7,655 bases of DNA from Actinomycetota bacterium (GTDB lineage: Bacteria > Actinomycetota > Actinomycetes > Streptosporangiales > Streptosporangiaceae), in assembly GCA_003242605.1 (NCBI GenBank), contig QGUZ01000241.1, positions 1 to 7,655 of the forward strand. Direction: 5' to 3'. The notes beneath the pieces are model-generated. The model was not told where the DNA came from. It searched no databases and saw nothing but the letters and a program-made list of their open reading frames with translations. The position numbers and the translations under genes were made by a program. Shown here one piece after another: positions 1-5,576 of the stretch (positions within the stretch are counted from its first letter, which is position 1; each line of letters begins with the position of its first letter).

Positions 1-1
1 T

Positions 2-634
2 GTCTTCGACCGCGGAGGGTGGGCGCCCCCGGCCGGGGAGATCGGCGGGTCCGCGCGCGCCGGGCCCGGGCTCGGGGGGAGGGCGGGGGGCGCCGCCCTC
101 GGCCTGCCGTGCCGCGGGCTGGTGGAGGCGCTGGTGCGGGAGCGGCCGCCGCTGCGGGTGGACGGCGGCCGCATCGTCGGCGCCGGCCTGCCCGCACCGG
201 TCGCGGCCGCGGTCGACCGGCTGCGCCGCGAGCTCGCCGCCGCGCCGTACCGGGCGCCGGACGCGGAGCAGCTGGCGCGGCTCGGCCTGAACGCCCGGGC
301 GATCGCGCTCGCCGCCCGGGCCGGGGTGCTGCTGCGCCTGCGCGACGGGGTGGTGCTGCCCGCGGGCGCCGACACCGCCGCCGCCCGGGTGCTCGCCCGG
401 CTGCCGCAGCCGTTCACCGCCGCCGACGCCCGCACCGCGCTCGGCACCAGCCGCCGCGTGGTGATCCCGCTGCTGGAGCACCTCGACGCGCTCGGCCTCA
501 CCCGCCGCCTCGACGACCGCCACCGCGTCGTCACCGCCGAGGCCCCGGCCACGGACGCGGCGCCCGGCCCCGCCACGCGGCACGGCGTCCCCACCGCCTC
601 CGGCACCCCTGGAACCGGCCCCGGCCGGCGGTGA
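2..634 (+). CDS. selB: Selenocysteine-specific elongation factor SelB, C-terminal part (5' end outside window)
   Basis: SelB is the EF-Tu-like GTPase that delivers Sec-tRNA to in-frame UGA codons; its C-terminal winged-helix repeats bind the SECIS hairpin in the mRNA. Only these C-terminal repeats are visible. The clearest match is the last winged helix: PQPFTAADARTALGTSRR (from about base 407) followed by VIPLLEHLDALGLTRRLDD, the typical SelB ending. Preceding stretches (LGLPCRGLVEALV from about base 101, then LRRELAAAPY...LARLGLNARAIALAARAGVLLRL) fit the earlier winged helices. The frame is open from base 2, so the gene is cut by the window edge; the GTG at 122 is internal. The first roughly 30 residues are unusually Gly/Pro/Arg-rich and match nothing I recognise, so that part is less certain. 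A tail of about 30 Ala/Pro/Gly/Thr residues follows the last domain. The gene ends 23 bases before the convergent rraA stop. Family assignment is fairly sure. Confidence 0.78.
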   Translation, partial: VFDRGGWAPPAGEIGGSARAGPGLGGRAGGAALGLPCRGLVEALVRERPPLRVDGGRIVGAGLPAPVAAAVDRLRRELAAAPYRAPDAEQLARLGLNARAIALAARAGVLLRLRDGVVLPAGADTAAARVLARLPQPFTAADARTALGTSRRVVIPLLEHLDALGLTRRLDDRHRVVTAEAPATDAAPGPATRHGVPTASGTPGTGPGRR

Positions 635-657
635 CGCGGGCGATGGCGCGCTCGCCG

Positions 658-1128
658 TCAGACGCGGGTGACGAGGATGCCGTCGTCGTCGCTGAACAGT
701 TCCGCGCCCGGGTGGAAGGTGACGCCGCCGAAGGTGACCGGGACGTCGCGCTCCCCGGCGCCGGTCTTGGCGCTCTTGCGCGGGTTGGAGCCGAGCGCCT
801 TGATGCCGAGGTCGAGCCTGCGCAGCGCGGCCACGTCGCGCACGGCGCCGTTGATCACCACGCCGGACCAGCCGTTCTCCACCGCCATGGTGGCGATGAC
901 GTCGCCCATGAGCGCGGTGTGCAGGGAGCCGCCGCCGTCGACGACCAGCACCCGGCCCTCGCCCGGCTCCGCCAGCACCGACCGGACCAGGGCGTTGTCC
1001 TGGAAGCAGCGGACCGTGACGATCCGGCCGCTGAACGCCGAACGCCCGCCGTACTGGCGCAGCTGCAGGTCACAGGAGTCGAGCTCGTCGCCGCGCTCGT
1101 CGTACAGGTCCGCCGTGGAAACGGTCAT
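658..1128 (-). CDS. rraA: RraA family protein (RNase E regulator-like / HMG aldolase fold)
   Basis: This 156-residue protein has the usual RraA length (about 160). It matches E. coli RraA along its whole length: TADLYDERGDEL near the N-terminus, YGGRSAFSGRIVTVRCFQDN (26-45), GRVLVVDGGGSLHTAL (58-73), VINGAVRD (91-98) and FGGVTFHPGAELF (133-145). The fold is shared by a binder of RNase E and by 4-hydroxy-4-methyl-2-oxoglutarate/oxaloacetate aldolases. Arg97-Asp98 is the aldolase-type substrate/metal pair, whereas E. coli RraA has Arg-Gln there, so an aldolase or decarboxylase activity is possible. The ATG at 1128 has a GGAGG (1135-1139) six bases upstream, which settles the start. It is transcribed alone or after the SDR gene upstream; a hairpin between the two argues for its own promoter. 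The family is sure; the molecular role is open. Confidence 0.9.
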   Translation of the reverse strand: MTVSTADLYDERGDELDSCDLQLRQYGGRSAFSGRIVTVRCFQDNALVRSVLAEPGEGRVLVVDGGGSLHTALMGDVIATMAVENGWSGVVINGAVRDVAALRRLDLGIKALGSNPRKSAKTGAGERDVPVTFGGVTFHPGAELFSDDDGILVTRV

Positions 1129-1154
1129 CTCCGGCCTCCCGTCGGCCTCGTCCG

Positions 1155-1182
1155 CGTCCCCCGCATGACGTACCCCGCATGA
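1155..1182 (-). repeat. Tandem 14-bp direct repeat upstream of rraA
   Basis: Two adjacent 14-base units, CGTCCCCCGCATGA (1155-1168) and CGTACCCCGCATGA (1169-1182) on the + strand, differ at one position. They lie 27-54 bases upstream of the rraA start, where a promoter or operator is expected. A TATCAT that could serve as a -10 box on the minus strand (1179-1184) overlaps the distal unit. The repeat is seen directly; a regulatory role is inferred. Confidence 0.55.
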
Positions 1183-1224
1183 TAGGTTCCGCGATCATCG
1201 GCGCCGTGTCCGGGGCCGCAGGGG

Positions 1225-1256
1225 CGGCCCGGCGGCCTCGCGGCACCGCCGGGCCG
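1225..1256 (-). terminator. GC-rich hairpin after the SDR gene
   Basis: An 11-bp perfect inverted repeat (arms 1225-1235 and 1246-1256, loop of 10 bases) begins ten bases after the stop codon of the SDR gene. There is no T-run, as is common for actinobacterial hairpin terminators. It would separate the SDR gene from rraA on the same strand. Confidence 0.55.
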
Positions 1257-1266
1257 GGATGCGCGG

Positions 1267-2190
1267 TCAGCGGTAGCCGGTGACGTCGGCGGGCTTGCCG
1301 GCCTGCTCCACCTCCACGATGTACCGCCAGGCGTCGGGGCGGCTGCCGTCGAGGTCGGTGAAGCCGTACACCTGGGCGAGGCCGCCGCTCGAGAGCGACC
1401 TGCCGTTCCACCGGTGCACGTCGGGGTCGGCGGCGAGCGCGGCCACCGCGCGGCCGACGAAGCGGGGCGTCTCGGAGATGGCGAAGTGCGGCTCGCGCTC
1501 GAGGGCGTCGCGCCAGTTGTCCTCGGTGACGCCGAAGTGCTCGAGCATGATCTCCGAGCGCAGCCAGCCCGGGGTGAGGCTCACCGCGGTCGCCCCGTGC
1601 TCGGCGATCTCCTTCGACAGGGCGAACGCGATCCGGTTCACCGACACCTTCGCCAGGTCGTAGAAGAAGGAGTTCCGGTAGTTCTCCCGGTTGAACTCGG
1701 CCGTGCCGTCGGTGACCTCGACCACCAGCCCGCCCGGCCGCCGCAGCAGCAGCGGCAGCGCGAAGTGGTTGGTGATGATGTGGGTGTCGACCGCCAGCCG
1801 CAGGATGCGCAGGCCGTTCTCCAGCGAGTGCTCCCACAGCTTCGAGTGCCACTCGAACAGCAGCTCGCCGCCCCAGATGTCGTTGACGAGCACGTCGAGC
1901 CGCCCCCGCTCGCGCTCGATGCGCTCGACCAGCGCCCGCACCTGGTCCGGCTCGAGGTGGTCGACCCGGACCGGGATCGCCTCGCCGCCGGCCGCGGCGA
2001 CCAGCTCGGCGGTCTCCTCGATCGTCTCGGGCCGGTTCATCTCCGAGCGCCCGCCGCGCCAGGAGCGGCCGGTGACGTAGACGGTCGCCCCCGCCGCCCC
2101 CAGCTCGATCGCGATGCCCCGCCCCGCGCCCCGGGTCGCCCCCGCGACCAGCGCGACCTTGTCCTCCAGCGGCCTGCCTGACGTCGTCAT
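1267..2190 (-). CDS. SDR family oxidoreductase, DHRS1-like subgroup
   Basis: A 307-residue NAD(P)-dependent short-chain dehydrogenase. The Rossmann motif AGATRGAGRG is at 17-26. Tyr177-x3-Lys181 (YDLAK) is the catalytic pair, followed by LTPGWLRSEIMLEHFG (205-220), the post-catalytic segment of this subgroup. The usual NNAG motif is NDIWGG (103-108), and the usual catalytic Ser 12-14 residues before Tyr is not present: Thr160-Asp161-Gly162 lies nearby. Both are features I recall as typical of the DHRS1-like group (NCBI model PRK08303), not damage. Substrate unknown. I chose the ATG at 2190 because AGGA (2199-2202) sits eight bases upstream and residues 10-16 (DKVALVA) start the fold; the in-frame GTG at 2214 has no Shine-Dalgarno. 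It is divergent from the PaaX-family gene and could share its regulation. Confidence 0.88.
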   Translation of the reverse strand: MTTSGRPLEDKVALVAGATRGAGRGIAIELGAAGATVYVTGRSWRGGRSEMNRPETIEETAELVAAAGGEAIPVRVDHLEPDQVRALVERIERERGRLDVLVNDIWGGELLFEWHSKLWEHSLENGLRILRLAVDTHIITNHFALPLLLRRPGGLVVEVTDGTAEFNRENYRNSFFYDLAKVSVNRIAFALSKEIAEHGATAVSLTPGWLRSEIMLEHFGVTEDNWRDALEREPHFAISETPRFVGRAVAALAADPDVHRWNGRSLSSGGLAQVYGFTDLDGSRPDAWRYIVEVEQAGKPADVTGYR

Positions 2191-2218
2191 AAGGGCGATC
2201 CTGGCAGACGGCACCGAC

Positions 2219-2259
2219 AGTTTCGGCCCCCGGTTTCCGGCCCGCGGTTTCCGGCCCGC
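2219..2259. repeat. 14-bp direct repeats in the SDR/paaX-like intergenic region
   Basis: Two perfect tandem copies of GGTTTCCGGCCCGC (2232-2245 and 2246-2259) are preceded by a degraded third copy of 13 bases (2219-2231, AGTTTCGGCCCCC). They cover the leader or promoter of the leftward SDR gene, 29 to 69 bases before its ATG. The copies are exact on reading; a role as a regulator-binding array, or simple replication slippage, is inference. Confidence 0.6.
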
Positions 2260-2290
2260 GCCGCCCGCGCCCCGCCGTACGGTCGCCGGC

Positions 2291-2332
2291 TGGGCATCCT
2301 CCGTTAAGTTCGACTAAAATGCGACGGCCGTC
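2291..2332 (+). promoter_or_regulatory. Promoter and candidate operator of the PaaX-family gene
   Basis: An AT-richer island precedes the repressor gene. TAAAAT (2315-2320) is a good -10 box; TGGGCA (2291-2296) is a fair -35 at 18-base spacing. Directly after the -10 box lies the perfect palindrome GACGGCCGTC (2323-2332), over the expected start of transcription, a position where a bound repressor would block initiation. The same sequence recurs in the promoter at 7438-7466. The motif is seen; autoregulation is inferred. Confidence 0.55.
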
Positions 2333-2347
2333 ATCAAACCGCACAAA

Positions 2348-2354
2348 AAGGGGG
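2348..2354 (+). promoter_or_regulatory. Ribosome binding site of the PaaX-family gene
   Basis: AAGGGGG lies four bases before the GTG at 2359. It decides the start in favour of this GTG over the ATG at 2461, which lacks any Shine-Dalgarno but would begin almost exactly at the conserved domain. Confidence 0.6.
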
Positions 2355-2358
2355 TCGG

Positions 2359-3237
2359 GTGAGCGAGCGGGGCAGCGGCGCGCCGCCGCGGGACGCCACC
2401 GGCACCGCCGCGAACGCCGCCGCGCCGGCCGCGGCGCCCACGCCGCGCCCGCAGGCGCTCATGCTCACCTTCTGCGCCGTCTACATGCTCGACCGCCGCC
2501 ACGCCGTCTACTCCGGCAGCCTCGTCGAGGTGCTCGGCCGGGTGGGGGTGGGCGAGCACGCGGCCCGATCGACCCTGTCCCGGATGACCGCCCGCGGGCT
2601 GCTCGAACGGCACCGGTCGGGCAGGCGGGTCTACTTCGCGATCACCGACCAGGCCGCCGCCGTGCTGCAGGAGGGCGGCCGCCGGCTCGGCCGGGCGGTG
2701 AACCGGGAGTGGGACGGCACCTGGACGCTGCTCGGCTTCTCCCTGCCCGAGTCCCGCCGCGCCGACCGGCACCTGCTGCGCAGCCGCCTCGCCTGGGCGG
2801 GGTTCGGCCCGCTGCAGAACGGGCTGTGGATCGCCCCGCACCCGGTGGACGTCGCCGAGCTGCTCGCCGGGCTCGACGTGGTCGAGCACGTCAAGGCGTT
2901 CCGCGCGCACACCCTGCCGCCCACCCTCATCGACGAGATGATCAACGACGCCTGGGACCTCGACCGGATCGCGGCGGGGTACCGGGCGTTCCTCGACCGC
3001 TGGGGGATTGCCGGCCCGGAGGCGGACGGCGGGGACCCGCTGTCCCACCTGCTGCTGATGTCCGCCGAGTGGCTGCTGCTCATCCGCCAGGACCCCCGGC
3101 TCCCGCTGCGGCACCTGCCGCCGGACTGGCCCGCCGTACCGGCCGAGCGGCTGTTCCTCGCCCGCCGCGCGACCCTGCTGGAGCGGGCCCGCCCCGTCGT
3201 CGACGCGCTGCTCGACCGCATCCCGCTCGGCCGCTGA
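2359..3237 (+). CDS. PaaX family transcriptional regulator
   Basis: A 292-residue cytoplasmic DNA-binding protein of the PaaX family, whose best-known member represses phenylacetate degradation genes and is released by phenylacetyl-CoA. Domain order fits: Ala/Pro-rich disordered extension (1-32), N-terminal winged helix (about 33-95, with RSTLSRMTARGLLERHRSGRRVYF-like recognition region at 70-93), central Cas2-like domain (about 118-185, WDGTWTLLGFSLPESRRADR and FGPLQNGLWIAP), and C-terminal domain (190-285) with the family signature DPRLPLRHLPPDWP (245-258). The family assignment is firm; the ligand is not known. Its promoter palindrome is repeated before the four-gene CoA-ester operon to the right, which makes an acyl-CoA made by that operon a plausible inducer. 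It runs divergent to the SDR gene and convergent to the operon. The N-terminal extension is longer than in typical PaaX proteins. Confidence 0.9.
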   Translation: MSERGSGAPPRDATGTAANAAAPAAAPTPRPQALMLTFCAVYMLDRRHAVYSGSLVEVLGRVGVGEHAARSTLSRMTARGLLERHRSGRRVYFAITDQAAAVLQEGGRRLGRAVNREWDGTWTLLGFSLPESRRADRHLLRSRLAWAGFGPLQNGLWIAPHPVDVAELLAGLDVVEHVKAFRAHTLPPTLIDEMINDAWDLDRIAAGYRAFLDRWGIAGPEADGGDPLSHLLLMSAEWLLLIRQDPRLPLRHLPPDWPAVPAERLFLARRATLLERARPVVDALLDRIPLGR

Positions 3238-3279
3238 CCGCCCCGGCGGCGGTACGGCGGAGCGGGCGCGGACGTGAAT

Positions 3280-3327
3280 GGGCCCCGGCCGCGACCATCC
3301 TCCGGGAGACGGTCGCGACCGGGGCCC
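3280..3327. terminator. Bidirectional terminator hairpin between convergent genes
   Basis: Arms 3280-3296 and 3311-3327 form a 17-bp stem with a single C-A mismatch at the tenth pair and a 14-base loop. It lies 43 bases after the PaaX-family stop and, on the other strand, 77 bases after the MaoC stop. It has no T-run but is one of the strongest dyads in the window and sits exactly where convergent transcripts must end. Confidence 0.7.
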
Positions 3328-3341
3328 GGCCCAGGCGAAAC

Positions 3342-3359
3342 GGCTCGGCGTACCGAGCC
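3342..3359 (-). terminator. Second terminator hairpin, after the MaoC gene
   Basis: A perfect 7-bp stem GGCTCGG/CCGAGCC with tetraloop CGTA. Read leftward it is followed by GTTTCG, a short T-tract, so it best serves as the terminator of the four-gene operon, 44 bases past its last stop codon. It acts in series with the larger hairpin at 3280-3327. Confidence 0.5.
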
Positions 3360-3403
3360 CCCGGCGGGCGCCCCGCAAGGCCGGGACGTCCGCGGGCCGC
3401 CGC

Positions 3404-3862
3404 TCAGAGGTAGTGCCGGACGATGATCGTGGCCACGCACGCCGGCTTCTCGCTGCCCTGCACCTCGAAGGTGAGGGTCAGCTTCATCTGCACGCCGCCG
3501 GCGATCTCGGTGACCTCGTCGACCTGGGCGCCGCAGCGCAGCTTGCTGCCCACCGGCACGGGGGAGGGGAACCGCACCCGGTCGGTGCCGTAGTTGACCC
3601 CCATGGAGAAGCCCTCGATCTTGAGGATCTGGGGCAGGAAGTAGGGGGTCAGCGACAGGGTGAGGTACCCATGCGCGATCGGCCCGCCGAACGGGCTCTG
3701 CTTGGCCCGCTCGGGGTCGACGTGGATCCACTGGTGGTCGCCGGTGGCGTCGGCGAAGAGGTTCACCCGCTCCTGGGTGATCTCCAGCCACTCGCTGTAG
3801 CCGACGTGCTTGCCGGCGAGCTGCTTCACGCCCTCAACGCCGACCGCGGTGGTGGCTGCCAT
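3404..3862 (-). CDS. MaoC family dehydratase, Rv0130-like (R)-specific enoyl-CoA hydratase
   Basis: A 152-residue single hot-dog-fold protein; M. tuberculosis Rv0130 (HtdZ) is 151 residues and very alike along its length. The hydratase-2 signature is LFADATGDHQWIHVDPERAK (35-54), with catalytic Asp42 and His47, then PFGGPIAHGYLTLSL (57-71) and VNYGTDRVRFPSPVPVGS-like core (88-105). Members hydrate trans-2-enoyl-CoA (or an enoyl thioester) to the (3R)-3-hydroxyacyl form. The ATG at 3862 has AAGGAAGG (3871-3878) eight bases upstream. It is the last gene of the leftward operon, 45 bases after the synthetase stop, and likely feeds the HSD4-like dehydrogenase encoded first in the operon. The reaction is likely; the natural substrate is not shown by the sequence. 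Confidence 0.9.
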   Translation of the reverse strand: MAATTAVGVEGVKQLAGKHVGYSEWLEITQERVNLFADATGDHQWIHVDPERAKQSPFGGPIAHGYLTLSLTPYFLPQILKIEGFSMGVNYGTDRVRFPSPVPVGSKLRCGAQVDEVTEIAGGVQMKLTLTFEVQGSEKPACVATIIVRHYL

Positions 3863-3907
3863 TGAACGTTCCTTCCTTTCCAGAGGATCACCTGGGCGGC
3901 CGGGCCG

Positions 3908-5575
3908 TCAGGAGTTCTTGGCGCGGTACTCCTCGACGGCCTTGCGGGCCCAGGTCAGATCGGACTTGCCGGAGGGGCTGCGCCGGATCTCCGGCACGAA
4001 CACCACCTCGCGGGGCTTCTTGTAGTCGGCCAGGTTCGCGCCGACGTGCGCGCGGATGTCCTCGGCGGTGAGCGTCGCGCCGGGCTTGAGCGCGACCACG
4101 GCGACGATGCGCTGCCCGAACCGCTCGTCGGGCATGCCCACCACGTTGGCGTCCGCGACGTCCGGGTGGGTGACGATGACGTTCTCCACCTCCTCGGCGA
4201 AGACCTTCTCGCCACCGGTGTTGATCACCCGGCCCTCGCGGCCGAGCAGGGTGAGCGTGCCGTCGGCCTCGAGGATCGCCATGTCGCCCGGCACGCAGTA
4301 CCGTTTGCCGTCGATGTACTTGTAGACCTCGGAGGTCTTGTCCGGGTCACCGAGGTAGCCGGCGTCCTCCTGGGCCGGCGCGGCGAGGTAGCCGATCTCG
4401 CCGGAGCCGGGCACCACGTCCTTGCCGTCCTTGGTGACCACCCGCGCGCCCGGGAACAGCACGAACTTGGAGCTCATGTCCTCCTGGCCACGCCGGGTGA
4501 ACCCGACGGCGAACGGGCCGCCCTCGGAGGCCGCGATCGTGTCCTGCAGCACGATGTCCATGTGGTGCAGCAGGCGCCGCTTCACCTCGGGGGTCCAGGC
4601 CACGCCCACGCTGAAGATGCGCAGCAGCGAGCTCATGTCGGCCGGCTTGCCCGAGGCGGCCGCCTCGTCGAGCGCGTCGGCCAGGGGGCGGGCGAACGCG
4701 TCGCCGACCAGGCAGATGTCGGTCACCCGGTGCTTGGGGACGAGCTCGAGGATGTGCTTGGGGTCGTAGGACCGGCTCGGCAGGAACACCACCGTGCCGG
4801 AGGCGAGCATCGCGCCGAACGCGCTGTACAGGCCGGCGGCGTGCATGAGCGGGGGAGCCACCAGCATGATCGGCCGGCGCGGGTGCTCGAGGTTCTCCCG
4901 GGCGAGCTGGGGCATGTCCGCCCGGATGTCCTCGGGGACCTCGCGGTCGAGCAGCTTGAGGCCGTTGTTCTCCACGACCCCGATCAGCCACTGGTGGTTG
5001 TTCCGCACGCCCTTGGGGCGCCCGGTGGTGCCACCGGTGTACAGCAGCCACTCGTCCTGCCCGGAGCGCTCGATGCGCGGCATCGGCTCCGCCGAGGCCA
5101 CCGCCTCGTCGTAGTCGCGGACGTCGAGGCCCTCCCAGCGGGACGGGTCGTCGTCGGTCACCCCGGACTGGTCGGTGACGAGGCGGAGCAGGCGGAGCCC
5201 GGGCAGCTCCTTGGCGACCGCGCTCATCCGGTCGTCGAGGGCGGCGTCGAAGATCACACCGTCGGCCTTCGCGTCGGTGAGGATCTCCAGCAGCTCACGC
5301 TCGCGGTAGCGGTAGTTGAGGTTCACGGGGACGGCCCGCAGCTTCATCAGCGCGTAGACCGCCTCCATGTACTCGAACCCGTTGTAGAGCGCGATGCAGA
5401 CGCGCGAACCCTGGCCGATGCCGCGATCGGCGAGATGCTGGGCGAGCCGGGCGGAGCGCTCGTCGTACTCCTTCCAGGTGAGCGTCCGGTCGCGGTGCGC
5501 GATCGCGGGCTTGTCGGCCATCACGTCGGCCACGATCTCGAGGAGCGTGGCGAGGTTCTCGTTGGGGGACGCCAT
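3908..5575 (-). CDS. FadD-type acyl-CoA synthetase (AMP-forming)
   Basis: A 555-residue ANL-superfamily ligase that activates a carboxylic acid to an acyl-adenylate and then to acyl-CoA. Motifs in order: phosphate-binding loop LLYTGGTTGRPKGV (177-190); PPLMHAAGLYSAFG (241-254); ASEGG (349-353); PGD (429-431) for ribose; hinge GREGRVINTGGEKVFAEEVE (445-464); and the adenylation Lys537 in RRSPSGKSDL (531-540). No key residue is missing. Length, the MHAAG...LVGDAFARPL (288-298) segment and the C-terminus resemble mycobacterial FadD19 and FadD17-like enzymes, which act on sterol side chains or other bulky acids, so a long linear fatty acid is not the only option. The ATG is one base after the amidohydrolase stop (TGA-G-ATG), with AGGAGAGG (5582-5589) inside the upstream gene, suggesting translational coupling. 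No membrane segments or signal peptide. Confidence 0.93.
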   Translation of the reverse strand: MASPNENLATLLEIVADVMADKPAIAHRDRTLTWKEYDERSARLAQHLADRGIGQGSRVCIALYNGFEYMEAVYALMKLRAVPVNLNYRYRERELLEILTDAKADGVIFDAALDDRMSAVAKELPGLRLLRLVTDQSGVTDDDPSRWEGLDVRDYDEAVASAEPMPRIERSGQDEWLLYTGGTTGRPKGVRNNHQWLIGVVENNGLKLLDREVPEDIRADMPQLARENLEHPRRPIMLVAPPLMHAAGLYSAFGAMLASGTVVFLPSRSYDPKHILELVPKHRVTDICLVGDAFARPLADALDEAAASGKPADMSSLLRIFSVGVAWTPEVKRRLLHHMDIVLQDTIAASEGGPFAVGFTRRGQEDMSSKFVLFPGARVVTKDGKDVVPGSGEIGYLAAPAQEDAGYLGDPDKTSEVYKYIDGKRYCVPGDMAILEADGTLTLLGREGRVINTGGEKVFAEEVENVIVTHPDVADANVVGMPDERFGQRIVAVVALKPGATLTAEDIRAHVGANLADYKKPREVVFVPEIRRSPSGKSDLTWARKAVEEYRAKNS

Positions 5576-5576
5576 C

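Noticed and set aside
639..656. Possible terminator hairpin between selB and rraA
   Set aside because: The stem is only 5 bp with an 8-base loop, expected by chance at this GC content.
19..1182. 387-codon + frame across selB and rraA
   Set aside because: Out of frame with the SelB motifs and antisense to rraA; Arg/Ala/Gly-rich with no domain.
2179..2190. TGACGTCGTCAT resembling the shared operator, at the SDR start codon
   Set aside because: It is made up of the first codons of the SDR gene (Met-Thr-Thr-Ser) and is not palindromic at the centre in the same way; likely chance.
1070..2344. 424-codon minus-strand frame overlapping the SDR gene and its promoter
   Set aside because: An Arg/Gly/Ala-rich alternate frame of the SDR gene that also runs over the intergenic repeats and operator.
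2319..3413. 364-codon + frame over the PaaX-family gene
   Set aside because: Alternate frame of a gene with clear PaaX domains; low complexity, starts in the promoter.
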